From the NCBI GenBank assembly GCA_900321195.1, contig ONVG01000009.1, positions 1-16,488 of the forward strand: DNA of 16,488 nucleotides, read 5' to 3'. Below the pieces are notes generated by a model. The model saw nothing but the letters and a program-made list of their open reading frames with translations, was not told where the DNA came from and searched no databases. A program made the translations under genes and the position numbers. This document shows positions 7,109 to 14,515 of this stretch, piece after piece. Position 1 is the first letter of the stretch. Each line of letters opens with the position of its first letter. Source of the stretch: an uncultured Eubacteriales bacterium. Lineage in GTDB: Bacteria > Bacillota > Clostridia > Oscillospirales > Acutalibacteraceae.

Positions 7109-9159
7109 AAAGTACAAAAAATACAAAGCGCAGAACATTTTCCGTTATACTTGCCGGAAATCCCAACGTAGGAAAAAGCACCGTTTTCAACTTTCTTACC
7201 GGCATGAAGCAGCACACCGGCAACTGGTCGGGAAAAACTGTAGATACTCTTGAAGGCGCTCTCATATATAAAGACTGCGAATTTGTACTCACAGACCTGC
7301 CGGGTACATATTCGCTCCGCGCAGAGTCACCGGATGAAGCCGCCGCCGGAGATGTCATCCTCAACAGCACGCCCGACTGTATCATTATAGTTGCAGACTC
7401 GTCCTCACTCGAAAGAAATCTTTATCTCATATTACAGATACTTGAAATAAATACCAAAGCCGTACTTTGTCTTAATCTCAACGATGAAGCCGAAAAAAAG
7501 CATATATATCCTGATGATAAAAAAATATCAGACATTCTCGGAATACCTGTCGTGAAAACGTCCGCAAGGTCGGGAAAGGGACTTGAAGAGCTTAAAGCGG
7601 CAGTATATGATATCTCGGCGGGAAATATAATTCCCAAGAAATTCACTATACCTTATGACAGTCAGACAGAGGATGTACTGACAAGGATATCATCAGCTCT
7701 GAAAAAGCAGGGTATAGCCGACAGATATACTGCTGTAAGACTGACGGAAAGCAGCAGCCGTAAAAAAATAATGTCCGAAAACAATATTTTTCTTTCCGAT
7801 GAGCTTAACTCTGCTTTTTCGTATTCAGACAGTGTTTTTAAAAGCGATAATGAAGTGAATGACAGAATATCCTATGCAGTTGTGGAACTGAGTGAGGATA
7901 TATTCAGACGCTGTGTAAGGACTGACAAAAAAAGCTGCTGTGAAAGCGATATAAAGACTGACAGGATAGTTACCTCACGGAAAACAGGCATACCGATAAT
8001 GCTTCTTCTCCTTGCAGTCATTTTCTATATAACGATAATCGGCGCGAATTATCCGTCCGAGCTTCTTAGCAGTCTTTTTGCATGGATAGAGGACAGGCTC
8101 AGAGATTTATTCTGCATAATGAACGTCAACGCTTTCATAAGCGGTATTTTTATAGACGGAATGATATGCACCTTAGGCGATGTAGTTTCCGTAATGCTGC
8201 CGCCTATGGCGATATTTTTTCCGCTGTTCGCTCTGCTTGAGGACTCAGGATATCTGCCGCGCATCGCTTTCATGCTCGACAGACTTTTCTGCAAATGCGG
8301 AACAAGCGGTAAACAGTCACTTACAATGATGATGGGTTTCGGGTGCAATGCCTGCGGAATAACAGGGTGCAGGATAATAGGCTCCGAAAGGGAAAGAAAG
8401 ATAGCGGCGCTCACAAATAATTTCTGTCCATGCAACGGCAGGTTCCCTACGCTCATAGCTATAATAACCGTATTTCTGACAGGAACAGCATCAGGCGCTT
8501 CAGGCTCTCTTATGTGCGCTTTGATACTTTTAGGCGTTATAATCGTTGGTGTGCTTGCTTCGCTTGCGGCAAGCAGTCTGCTGTCGCTCACGATACTGAA
8601 AGGTCATTCTCAGGGCTTTATACTGGAGCTTCCGCCCTACAGACGACCTCAGTTCATCAAAACAATAATACGTTCTGTCAAGGATAAAACAGCCGCAGTA
8701 CTTTTGCGCGCGGCAGTCGTTGCCGTACCCGCAGGCGCTTTAATATGGCTCCTTGCAAACATCAGCATCGGCGGACACACTGTTATCTCATCAATAACCG
8801 AAACTCTTGACCCTTTCGCACAGCTTTTAGGTCTTGACGGCGTTATACTGACAGCCTTTATTCTGGGCTTTCCTGCAAATGAAACAGTACTCCCCATAAT
8901 GATAATGATATATCTCTCGCAGGGAACCATGACAGACTTCACAAGCCTTGAACAGCTCCATTCCATACTTGTAAGCAACGGCTGGACTGTTACTACAGCG
9001 CTTTGTATGATGATATTCACAGTAATGCATTTTCCATGCTCGACCTCATGCATTACATTCTACAAGGAAACCAAAAGCCTTAAACTTACTTTTATAGCAT
9101 TTATCCTGCCGACTCTCTTCGGTATATTGCTTTGTATGCTCACAAACCTTATACTATAA
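7105..9159 (+). CDS. feoB: Ferrous iron transporter FeoB
   Basis: This 684-residue membrane protein imports Fe(II). The N-terminal G domain has G1 GNPNVGKST (18-26), the switch region TGNWSGKT (38-45), G3 DLPG (64-67), G4 NLND (124-127) and a G5-like TSARSGKG. A helical insert follows, and the membrane part starts near residue 295, with the repeated gate segments and an EDSGYLPRIAF motif. The pore region has Cys414, Cys417 and Cys422 in GCNACGITGC and Cys441 and Cys443 in FCPCNGRFP; this corresponds to the cysteine-containing clostridial type rather than the GCNVPA form of Gammaproteobacteria. It ends with the second gate motif FPCSTSC. It is slightly shorter than Escherichia coli FeoB. It overlaps feoA by 4 nt and converges on ktrA, with no clear terminator in the 36-nt gap. 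Confidence 0.95.
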   Translation: MKSTKNTKRRTFSVILAGNPNVGKSTVFNFLTGMKQHTGNWSGKTVDTLEGALIYKDCEFVLTDLPGTYSLRAESPDEAAAGDVILNSTPDCIIIVADSSSLERNLYLILQILEINTKAVLCLNLNDEAEKKHIYPDDKKISDILGIPVVKTSARSGKGLEELKAAVYDISAGNIIPKKFTIPYDSQTEDVLTRISSALKKQGIADRYTAVRLTESSSRKKIMSENNIFLSDELNSAFSYSDSVFKSDNEVNDRISYAVVELSEDIFRRCVRTDKKSCCESDIKTDRIVTSRKTGIPIMLLLLAVIFYITIIGANYPSELLSSLFAWIEDRLRDLFCIMNVNAFISGIFIDGMICTLGDVVSVMLPPMAIFFPLFALLEDSGYLPRIAFMLDRLFCKCGTSGKQSLTMMMGFGCNACGITGCRIIGSERERKIAALTNNFCPCNGRFPTLIAIITVFLTGTASGASGSLMCALILLGVIIVGVLASLAASSLLSLTILKGHSQGFILELPPYRRPQFIKTIIRSVKDKTAAVLLRAAVVAVPAGALIWLLANISIGGHTVISSITETLDPFAQLLGLDGVILTAFILGFPANETVLPIMIMIYLSQGTMTDFTSLEQLHSILVSNGWTVTTALCMMIFTVMHFPCSTSCITFYKETKSLKLTFIAFILPTLFGILLCMLTNLIL

Positions 9160-9195
9160 ATGCGGAGTGTGGAGTTGTTTATGAGCATAAAAAGC

Positions 9196-9843
9196 TTATA
9201 GTTTTCGGAGTTTTGCGGTGTCGGCAATGACGATGAGCCGCATTGTCTTTTTAAGTGGCTTTTCGGGGTCGATCATTACATTTACTTTGCCGTCCTCGAT
9301 TATTGAAACAATGTTTATCGAATACTTCTTTCTGAGGTTGAGTTCAAGAAGGCTTTTGTTTTCCCATTCGTCCCTTACTTCAAGCTCGACCATTGAAACA
9401 TCACTTGAAATATCAAGTATATCTACAAAGCCTGAGCTGAGCAGATTTTTCGCAAGCCTTATGCCTGACTCGCTTTCGGGAAAGATGACTTTATCCGCGC
9501 CTACCTTGCTGAGTATCTTGCAGTTCATTTCGCTTGAACATTTTGATATAACGGTCTTTACGCCCATTTCTTTACAAAGCATTGTCGCCATAACGCTTGC
9601 TTCAAGGTCTGTCGCCATAGCTATTATTACAACGTCTATATTTGCAATACCGAGCTGTTTAAGCACTTCAGGGTCTGTTACGTCCGCACATTTGCAAAAA
9701 GGTATGTCCGATACAGCCTCATTGACTCTTTCTTCATCAATATCTACTGCAAGCACCTCTGCACCGTTGTTTACAAGCTCTTTTGCAACCGCACTGCCGT
9801 ATCTGCCAAGTCCGAAAACAGCATATGTCTTATTGTTTATCAT
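9196..9843 (-). CDS. ktrA: Potassium uptake regulatory subunit (KtrA/TrkA family, RCK)
   Basis: This 215-residue cytosolic protein is the gating partner of the adjacent ion channel. An N-terminal RCK/TrkA-N Rossmann domain begins with VFGLGRYGSAVA (GxGxxG nucleotide loop) and ends its second strand in the acidic AVDIDEE; an RCK_C (TrkA-C) domain occupies roughly residues 135-215. By family it binds ATP/ADP or NAD(H) and often cyclic di-AMP through the C-terminal domain. An alternative GTG start lies three codons earlier (9852), but AGGAG at 9855-9859 is too close to it and correctly spaced for the ATG at 9843. It lies 27 nt after ktrB in the same transcript. Confidence 0.92.
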   Translation of the reverse strand: MINNKTYAVFGLGRYGSAVAKELVNNGAEVLAVDIDEERVNEAVSDIPFCKCADVTDPEVLKQLGIANIDVVIIAMATDLEASVMATMLCKEMGVKTVISKCSSEMNCKILSKVGADKVIFPESESGIRLAKNLLSSGFVDILDISSDVSMVELEVRDEWENKSLLELNLRKKYSINIVSIIEDGKVNVMIDPEKPLKKTMRLIVIADTAKLRKL

Positions 9844-9870
9844 TAATATCACACTCCTTGATGATTTAAT

Positions 9871-11229
9871 TTATCCGATGTTTATCTGCTCAACAGGGTC
9901 TTTGATGATGTTGTTCCTTGTCCTCTTTATTTTAAAGGCGATAAGCAGTGATATGGGTCCCACTCTGCCGAGATACATCGTTACTATGATTATTATTTTG
10001 CCCCATAGGTTGAGCTTTGGAGTAAGGTCTCTTGTAAGTCCTACCGTTGCGGAAGCGCTCACTGTTTCGTATGCTATGTCGATAACATCAGCGTCCGTAA
10101 CAGCTGAAAGAAGTATTGTCGATATGAACATTATCATAAACGAAACTGTAATAACAGCGACTGCCTTGCTTACAGCCTGCCTTGATATCCTTCTTTTAAA
10201 CAGGGAAAGCTCGTCCCGATTTCTTATAGCCGAAAGTGCGGAAAAAAACAGTACGGCTATAGTAACAGTCTTAACGCCGCCTGCTGTTCCTACGGGCGAA
10301 CCGCCTATGAACATAAGCAGAAGAGAAAATACTGCCGAGGTATTTGTCAGATCTTGCTGAGGTACAGACGCAAAGCCCGCTGTTCTCGTAGTCATCGACT
10401 GAAAAAACGACACCTGTATCTTATCAGACAATGACATATTTCCTATAGTCAAAGGGTTATTATATTCAAATATAAAAAACGCGGCAGTTCCGACTATGAG
10501 AAATAAAACAGTAGATGAAACAGCAATCTTGCTGTGAAGTGAAAGGTCATTGAAACAGCGCAGCTTCTTTTTAGGGAAGCTCTTCGACACTCTTATGACA
10601 TCCCACCATACTACATAGCCTATTCCCCCAAGAATGACCATAAGGCTCGTTGTAAGGTTTACCATGGGATTTAACGCATAAGGACAAAGGCTGTCCGAGG
10701 ACATGATATCTATTCCCGCATTGCAAAACGCTGACACGGCATTGAACACGGATATCCATATTCCTCTCCAACCGTATTGAGGGACAAAGACTGTCATATA
10801 CAATAAAGCTCCGACACCCTCAACCAAGAACGTACCAACGATAACATTTTTCAGAAATTTCACTATACCCGACAATGAATTGAGATTGAACGCATCCTGT
10901 ACAAGCATCCTGTCTTTAAGTCCGAACCTGCGGTTAAAGCTTATGAGTATGCCCGACAATATAGTTACTATACCCAGACCGCCCATCTGTATCATAACAA
11001 GTATTATTATCTGACCAAAAACGCTCCATGTACTGAATACGGGCAGAGTTACAAGTCCCGTAACACATACGGAAGTAACAGCCGTAAAAAGAGCGTCTAT
11101 ATATGGTACGGATTTCCCGTCAGCCGTACTTATCGGCAGTGAAAGCAGCAAGCTCCCGACAAAAATAGCTATCAAAAAGCTTATCATTATCATATGAGTA
11201 GTAGAAATACTTATCCTGAACCTTTTCAG
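9871..11229 (-). CDS. ktrB: Potassium uptake channel subunit (KtrB/TrkH family)
   Basis: This about 452-residue polytopic membrane protein moves K+ (with Na+ or H+ coupling in some relatives). The four pore-loop repeats of the TrkH/KtrB family are visible: SVCVTGLV, AFCNAGID, TTRTAGFA and PVGTAGGVKT, each supplying the selectivity-filter glycine. The start is unusual. The longest frame begins at TTG 11250 with no ribosome binding site; a GGAGG at 11238-11242 lies within that frame, 8 nt before CTG at 11229, giving the family-like N-terminus (M)KRFRISIS. I therefore place the start at the CTG, with TTG 11250 as the alternative. It is first in an operon with ktrA. The leader is too short for a ydaO-type riboswitch. 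Confidence 0.9.
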   Translation of the reverse strand: MKRFRISISTTHMIMISFLIAIFVGSLLLSLPISTADGKSVPYIDALFTAVTSVCVTGLVTLPVFSTWSVFGQIIILVMIQMGGLGIVTILSGILISFNRRFGLKDRMLVQDAFNLNSLSGIVKFLKNVIVGTFLVEGVGALLYMTVFVPQYGWRGIWISVFNAVSAFCNAGIDIMSSDSLCPYALNPMVNLTTSLMVILGGIGYVVWWDVIRVSKSFPKKKLRCFNDLSLHSKIAVSSTVLFLIVGTAAFFIFEYNNPLTIGNMSLSDKIQVSFFQSMTTRTAGFASVPQQDLTNTSAVFSLLLMFIGGSPVGTAGGVKTVTIAVLFFSALSAIRNRDELSLFKRRISRQAVSKAVAVITVSFMIMFISTILLSAVTDADVIDIAYETVSASATVGLTRDLTPKLNLWGKIIIIVTMYLGRVGPISLLIAFKIKRTRNNIIKDPVEQINIG

Positions 11230-11282
11230 AAATACCACCTCCGGATGCAATATGCAATTTGAAACCGATAAGGAATCAAAAG

Positions 11283-11364
11283 TCAGGATACATTATAACA
11301 TTTATAGTCTTATTATTCAACAAATTATGTCTTTTTTCCAAAAAAGCATTTTTATGTATCCTGA
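11283..11364. repeat. 11-bp inverted repeat between divergent promoters
   Basis: TCAGGATACAT (11283-11293) and ATGTATCCTGA (11354-11364) are exact reverse complements 60 bp apart. The left arm overlaps the -10 of the ktrB promoter and the right arm lies 4 bp upstream of an extended -10 facing the GGDEF pseudogene. The pair could be operators of one regulator or a chance or relic inverted repeat. Confidence 0.6.
11292..11320 (-). promoter_or_regulatory. ktrB-ktrA promoter
   Basis: On the minus strand a -35 TTGAAT (11315-11320) and a -10 TATAAT (11292-11297) are spaced by 17 bp. Transcription would start near 11285, leaving a leader of about 50 nt. The -10 overlaps the left arm of the 11-bp inverted repeat. 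Confidence 0.72.
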
Positions 11365-11368
11365 TTTG

Positions 11369-11377
11369 TGATATAAT
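11369..11377 (+). promoter_or_regulatory. Extended -10 element facing the GGDEF pseudogene
   Basis: TGATATAAT is a perfect extended -10, but no good -35 lies 16-18 bp upstream. Initiation would fall at about 11384, after the only non-ATG start (TTG 11380) of the following frame. Confidence 0.4.
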
Positions 11378-11379
11378 AC

Positions 11380-12432
11380 TTGATATTCTCAAAATTAAAG
11401 ATATCTGCCTATACAGGCTGGGACTATGAATATGTCGAGGGTACATGGTCTGAGCTTATGCAGAAGCTAAAAAGCGGAGATATAGACCTGCTGAGTGATG
11501 TATCATATTCCGAAGAACGTACAAAGGATATGCTCTTCTCTTCTATACCTATGGGTACAGAGGTGTATTATCTCTTTGTTTCCCCTGACGAAAAGGAAAT
11601 AACCTCAGAAAACATCTCGTCCCTGAACGGAAAGCGCATAGGCATAACACAGGGAAGCATACAAAAGGATTTCTTTATCGACTGGACAGAAAAGCGAGGC
11701 ATCAAAACAAATATAATTGAGATGACCTGTCCCGAAGAGGAGTCTATAAAAATGCTTGGCACAAAGCTGGACGCTATTGTTACTATGGATGTGTACGGTT
11801 CGCCGCAAGCCGCTGTTCCCGTATTCAAGATAGGCTCATCGGATTTTTATTTTGCCGTAAACAAAGAGCGTCCCGATATCTTATATGAACTTGATGCGGC
11901 GCTTAACAGAATACAGGACGAAAACAAATATTCTGTGAGGAACAAGGGAGCATTCACCGATTACATACAGAATATACAGGACAAAATAGACAGCGGCGAA
12001 CAGGTAGAATTTGCCATAGGAATATTCGACTGCAATAATTTAAAAGTAATAAACGACTGCTACGGTCACGACAAAGGCGACATATACTTAAAGAAAGCCT
12101 GCCAGCTGATATGTAAGATATTCGACCATAGTCCTGTATTCAGGATAGGCGGAGATGAGTTTGCAGTTATTCTCCAGAATGATGACTACAAAAACAGAGA
12201 AACGCTCGCCGAACAGTTTACGGCGGAGTGCCTCCGCTATCAGAATAATCCAAGTCAGAATGAGTCTTGTGAAGAAAGCGCTGTAATAAACGAATGGGAG
12301 CAAATAAACACTGCTGTCGGAATTGCCGTATATGACCCTGAGAATGAGAACTCAGTAACTGACACAATGCGCCGAGCCGATAAAATAATGTACGAAAACA
12401 AAAGAAACCTCAAAAAAATGTTAAATAGCTAA
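11380..12432 (+). pseudogene. Truncated, internally deleted sensor diguanylate cyclase (SBP_bac_3 + GGDEF)
   Basis: The frame encodes 350 residues in two parts. Residues 1-184 are most of an extracellular solute-binding (SBP_bac_3-like) sensor domain, from about KISAYTGWDYEY to IQDENKY. Residues 185-350 are a GGDEF domain, with VRNKGAF, FDCNNLKVINDCYGHDKGD and an intact GGDEF at 257-261, so diguanylate cyclase chemistry could survive; no clear RxxD inhibitory site is seen. Relatives have a signal peptide first, a second binding domain and a membrane segment in the middle. Here no signal peptide or membrane helix is present, the frame opens only at 11377, the TTG at 11380 has no ribosome binding site, and the first in-frame ATG is 11458. 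I infer loss of the 5' end and an in-frame deletion near 11932. A functional cytosolic remnant is possible but less likely. Confidence 0.75.
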
Positions 12433-12433
12433 T

Positions 12434-12468
12434 AAAAATCCCGTCAGCAAAAACTGATGGGAATTTTT
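12434..12468 (+). terminator. Terminator after the GGDEF pseudogene
   Basis: AAAAATCCCGTCAG and CTGATGGGAATTTTT form a stem (one G-U or mismatch and one bulge) around a CAAAAA loop, with the A and T tracts flanking it on both sides. It starts 1-2 nt after the stop codon and could act in both directions. Confidence 0.8.
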
Positions 12469-12477
12469 ATTATTGAA

Positions 12478-12545
12478 CCGCGTAAATGCGGGGTGCCGCC
12501 GATCTTCTACATTCACCGGCACACCCCTTATGGTGCGTTTTACGG
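12478..12545. other. Foldable intergenic element of unknown role
   Basis: Two nested pairings can be drawn: an outer CCGCGTAAATGC with GCGTTTTACGG, and an inner GGGGTGCCG with CGGCACACCCC (one bulged base), around a loop of about 18 nt. There is no U tract. It lies between the GGDEF terminator and repeat copy C; the GC pattern CCGCGT at its edge resembles the repeat modules. The remaining 12546-12610 is AT-rich and holds nothing I recognise. Confidence 0.4.
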
Positions 12546-12610
12546 CTATTGCATCAAAATTTTCCAATTTCTTTTTCTATCAAGATTTTCTGCACCTGAT
12601 ACAGAGTTTG

Positions 12611-12822
12611 CGCCGCGTGGATAAACTTATAAATAACGTATCAGAGTGGAGCGGAGCGAACGACAACGCGAATCGACACCGGCGGCACTCCGGCGCGTGA
12701 ATAAAGTTACGGTCTGCAATCAGAGCGGAACGGAGTGAGCGACAACGCGAATCGACACCGGAGGCACTCCGGCGGAACGGAGCGAACGACAACGCGAATC
12801 GACACCGGCGGCACTCCGGCGA
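12611..12822 (+). repeat. GC-rich modular intergenic repeat (copy C)
   Basis: Modules in order are CGCCGCGTGGATAAACTT, TAACGTATCAGAG (12634-12646), a hairpin unit (12651-12695), GCGTGAATAAAG leading to TGCAATCAGAG (12715-12725), and two further hairpin units (12726-12774 and 12774-12821). Each hairpin unit reads GGAGYGARCGACAACGCGAA, then TCGACACCGG, then the small inverted repeat (CCGGAG-GCA-CTCCGG in the second). The order matches the minus strand of copy B at 6550-6713. It ends 11 nt before the symporter stop codon, so it would form the 3' untranslated region of that gene. Confidence 0.88.
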
Positions 12823-12832
12823 AGGCACGCTG

Positions 12833-14248
12833 CTACTTCCAGAAGGCAAGCTCAGAAAGGTCAAGACCTATATCTTTTCCTCTGAATGTCGGGTCAAGCT
12901 TTGATTTTTTCTGCTTTTCAAAGTCCTTGAGCGCTTTTATAACGATACCCGAAAGTATGAAGCAGCAGGGAATATTTATGAGCGTCATGCCGCCCATTGT
13001 TATATCTGCCATTGTCCATGCAAAATTCATAGGTACTAATGCGCCTACAAATATGACGCCTATACATATTATGTAGAATACAGTCATAAATTTCTTTGAG
13101 GGCATTTTCTTTTTGTTGAGGTAAGCAAGGGCGTTGTCTACGTAATAGAGATTTCCTATAAGTGTAGTAAATGCAAAAAGCGCCATGGAAATGGTTATAA
13201 ATACGGGGCCGAAATTTCCGAAAATAGTTGATACTGCCTGCTGTACATAAGGCGCGCCTGAAACTTGTTCATTTGCTTCAACACCTGATGTTATGCACAT
13301 AAGAGCTGTTGCAGTACAGAGTATCATGGTGTCTATATATACGGAAACAGTCTGTACAAGTCCCTGCTTTACAGGGTGAGTTACATCCGCCGATGCTGAT
13401 GCGTTCGGAGCAGAGCCTACGCCTGCTTCATTTGAATACAGACCTCTTTTTATTCCGTAAACCATACATGAACCGCTCAGACCTCCGAAAATAGCCCTGA
13501 AATCGAATGCGTCACGGAATATAGATGAAAATGCTTCGGGAATAAGCTGTATATGTCCAAAGATTATTATGAGCGAAACAAGAACATAGGCTATACCCAT
13601 AACAGGCACTACTTTTTCTGTGAGCTTTACTATACGGTTTCCTCCGCCAAGCACACATACTCCGGTAAGTACTGCAAGTATACCGCCTACGATAACAGGC
13701 GTCCAGGTGCTGTCGTAAAAATCGTATATCTGAAATGACGACTGTAAATTATATGAGCAAAGAAGATTAAATCCAAAGGCATATGTAGCTATAAGGAACA
13801 CGCAGAAAACAGCGGCTATAAAGGGCTTTTTGAGCGCCTTTTCAATATAGTATGCGGGGCCGCCGTAGCTTTCGCCCTTTTCGCCCTTTTGCTTGAATAT
13901 CTGCGCAAGAGTACTTTCCATAAATGCGGACGAAGCTCCTATTATACACATGAGCCACATCCAGAAGCATGCGCCGGGACCTCCAAGACATATCGCTGTT
14001 GAAACGCCTACAATGTTTCCCGTTCCAACACGGGACGCAGTAGATACCATAAGCGCCTGAAATGATGATACATGCTGTTTTCCGGAGGGCTTTTCCACTA
14101 TCAGCTTACACGCCGTACCGAGCAGACGTATCTGCACAAAACGTGTCCTGACAGTAAAATACAGTCCTGCTGCTGCAAGGACGATTATAAGTATCGGATA
14201 ATACATTATATCGTCAACAGAATTAAAAAAATCAAAAAATACGTTCAT
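12833..14248 (-). CDS. AGCS-family sodium:alanine/glycine symporter
   Basis: This 471-residue polytopic membrane protein belongs to the alanine/glycine:cation symporter family, which imports small amino acids with Na+ (or H+). The family signature is clear: SSFQALMVSTASRVGTGNIVGV (about 61-82, described in part) followed by GGPGACFWMW, and the later GLYSNEAGVGSAPNASA block with THPVKQG. Length and the many hydrophobic segments fit the family. Substrate preference (alanine or glycine) cannot be decided. The ATG at 14248 is oddly placed: the only good ribosome binding site, AGGAGG at 14290-14295, lies 41 nt upstream, and the sole in-frame earlier option before a stop is ATT at 14272. A promoter lies at 14316-14344. 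The gene stands alone and ends just before repeat copy C. Confidence 0.92.
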   Translation of the reverse strand: MNVFFDFFNSVDDIMYYPILIIVLAAAGLYFTVRTRFVQIRLLGTACKLIVEKPSGKQHVSSFQALMVSTASRVGTGNIVGVSTAICLGGPGACFWMWLMCIIGASSAFMESTLAQIFKQKGEKGESYGGPAYYIEKALKKPFIAAVFCVFLIATYAFGFNLLCSYNLQSSFQIYDFYDSTWTPVIVGGILAVLTGVCVLGGGNRIVKLTEKVVPVMGIAYVLVSLIIIFGHIQLIPEAFSSIFRDAFDFRAIFGGLSGSCMVYGIKRGLYSNEAGVGSAPNASASADVTHPVKQGLVQTVSVYIDTMILCTATALMCITSGVEANEQVSGAPYVQQAVSTIFGNFGPVFITISMALFAFTTLIGNLYYVDNALAYLNKKKMPSKKFMTVFYIICIGVIFVGALVPMNFAWTMADITMGGMTLINIPCCFILSGIVIKALKDFEKQKKSKLDPTFRGKDIGLDLSELAFWK

Positions 14249-14315
14249 CTTTTTTTCTGAAAAGCTGCAAATTCTTTACAGCTCTCTCTCCTCCTTAATA
14301 TTTATTTTCTTTTTT

Positions 14316-14344
14316 ATTATAATTGAAAACATGCTGTAAATCAA
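14316..14344 (-). promoter_or_regulatory. Promoter of the AGCS symporter gene
   Basis: On the minus strand -35 TTGATT (14339-14344) and -10 TATAAT (14316-14321) are spaced by 17 bp, the same hexamers as at 146-174. Transcription would start near 14309, about 13 nt before the AGGAGG site. Confidence 0.75.
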
Positions 14345-14464
14345 TCAACAATTCAAAAATATCCTGTATATTTTTGAAATTTCAGCAAAATTCCTGTGTT
14401 ATTCGGCACACTTTAAAAAATTATTCTTTATTCTTCATTCTTTATTAACCGTCCGCTCTTAATT

Positions 14465-14507
14465 ATCGATTATAATATAATTAATATAAAATAATTATAC
14501 GGGGAGG
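14465..14507 (+). promoter_or_regulatory. -10 element, operator-like octamer and ribosome binding site of the GH32 gene
   Basis: TATAAT at 14471-14476 is a good -10, without a convincing -35. ATCGATTA (14465-14472) overlaps it and is shared with the fructokinase operator at 15968-15981. GGGGAGG (14501-14507) is 8 nt before the ATG at 14516. The rest of 14249-14464, apart from the symporter promoter, is AT-rich and shows no gene. Confidence 0.5.
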
Positions 14508-14515
14508 TCAAAATC

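Noticed and set aside
9160..9195. Terminator between convergent feoB and ktrA
   Set aside because: Only short, weak pairing can be drawn in the gap and no T tract follows it on either strand.
9218..10360. Long plus-strand open frame of 380 codons opposite ktrA and ktrB
   Set aside because: It is antisense to two genes with clear motifs, has no family features and no ribosome binding site; its length is a by-product of codon use on the other strand.
11229..11290. Cyclic di-AMP (ydaO type) riboswitch before ktrB
   Set aside because: The predicted leader is only about 50 nt, far too short for that aptamer, and no matching motifs are seen.
12580..12864. Minus-strand open frame of 94 codons with repeated CRRCRFALSFAP-type segments
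   Set aside because: It is the translation of repeat copy C; the internal protein repetition only mirrors the DNA repeats.
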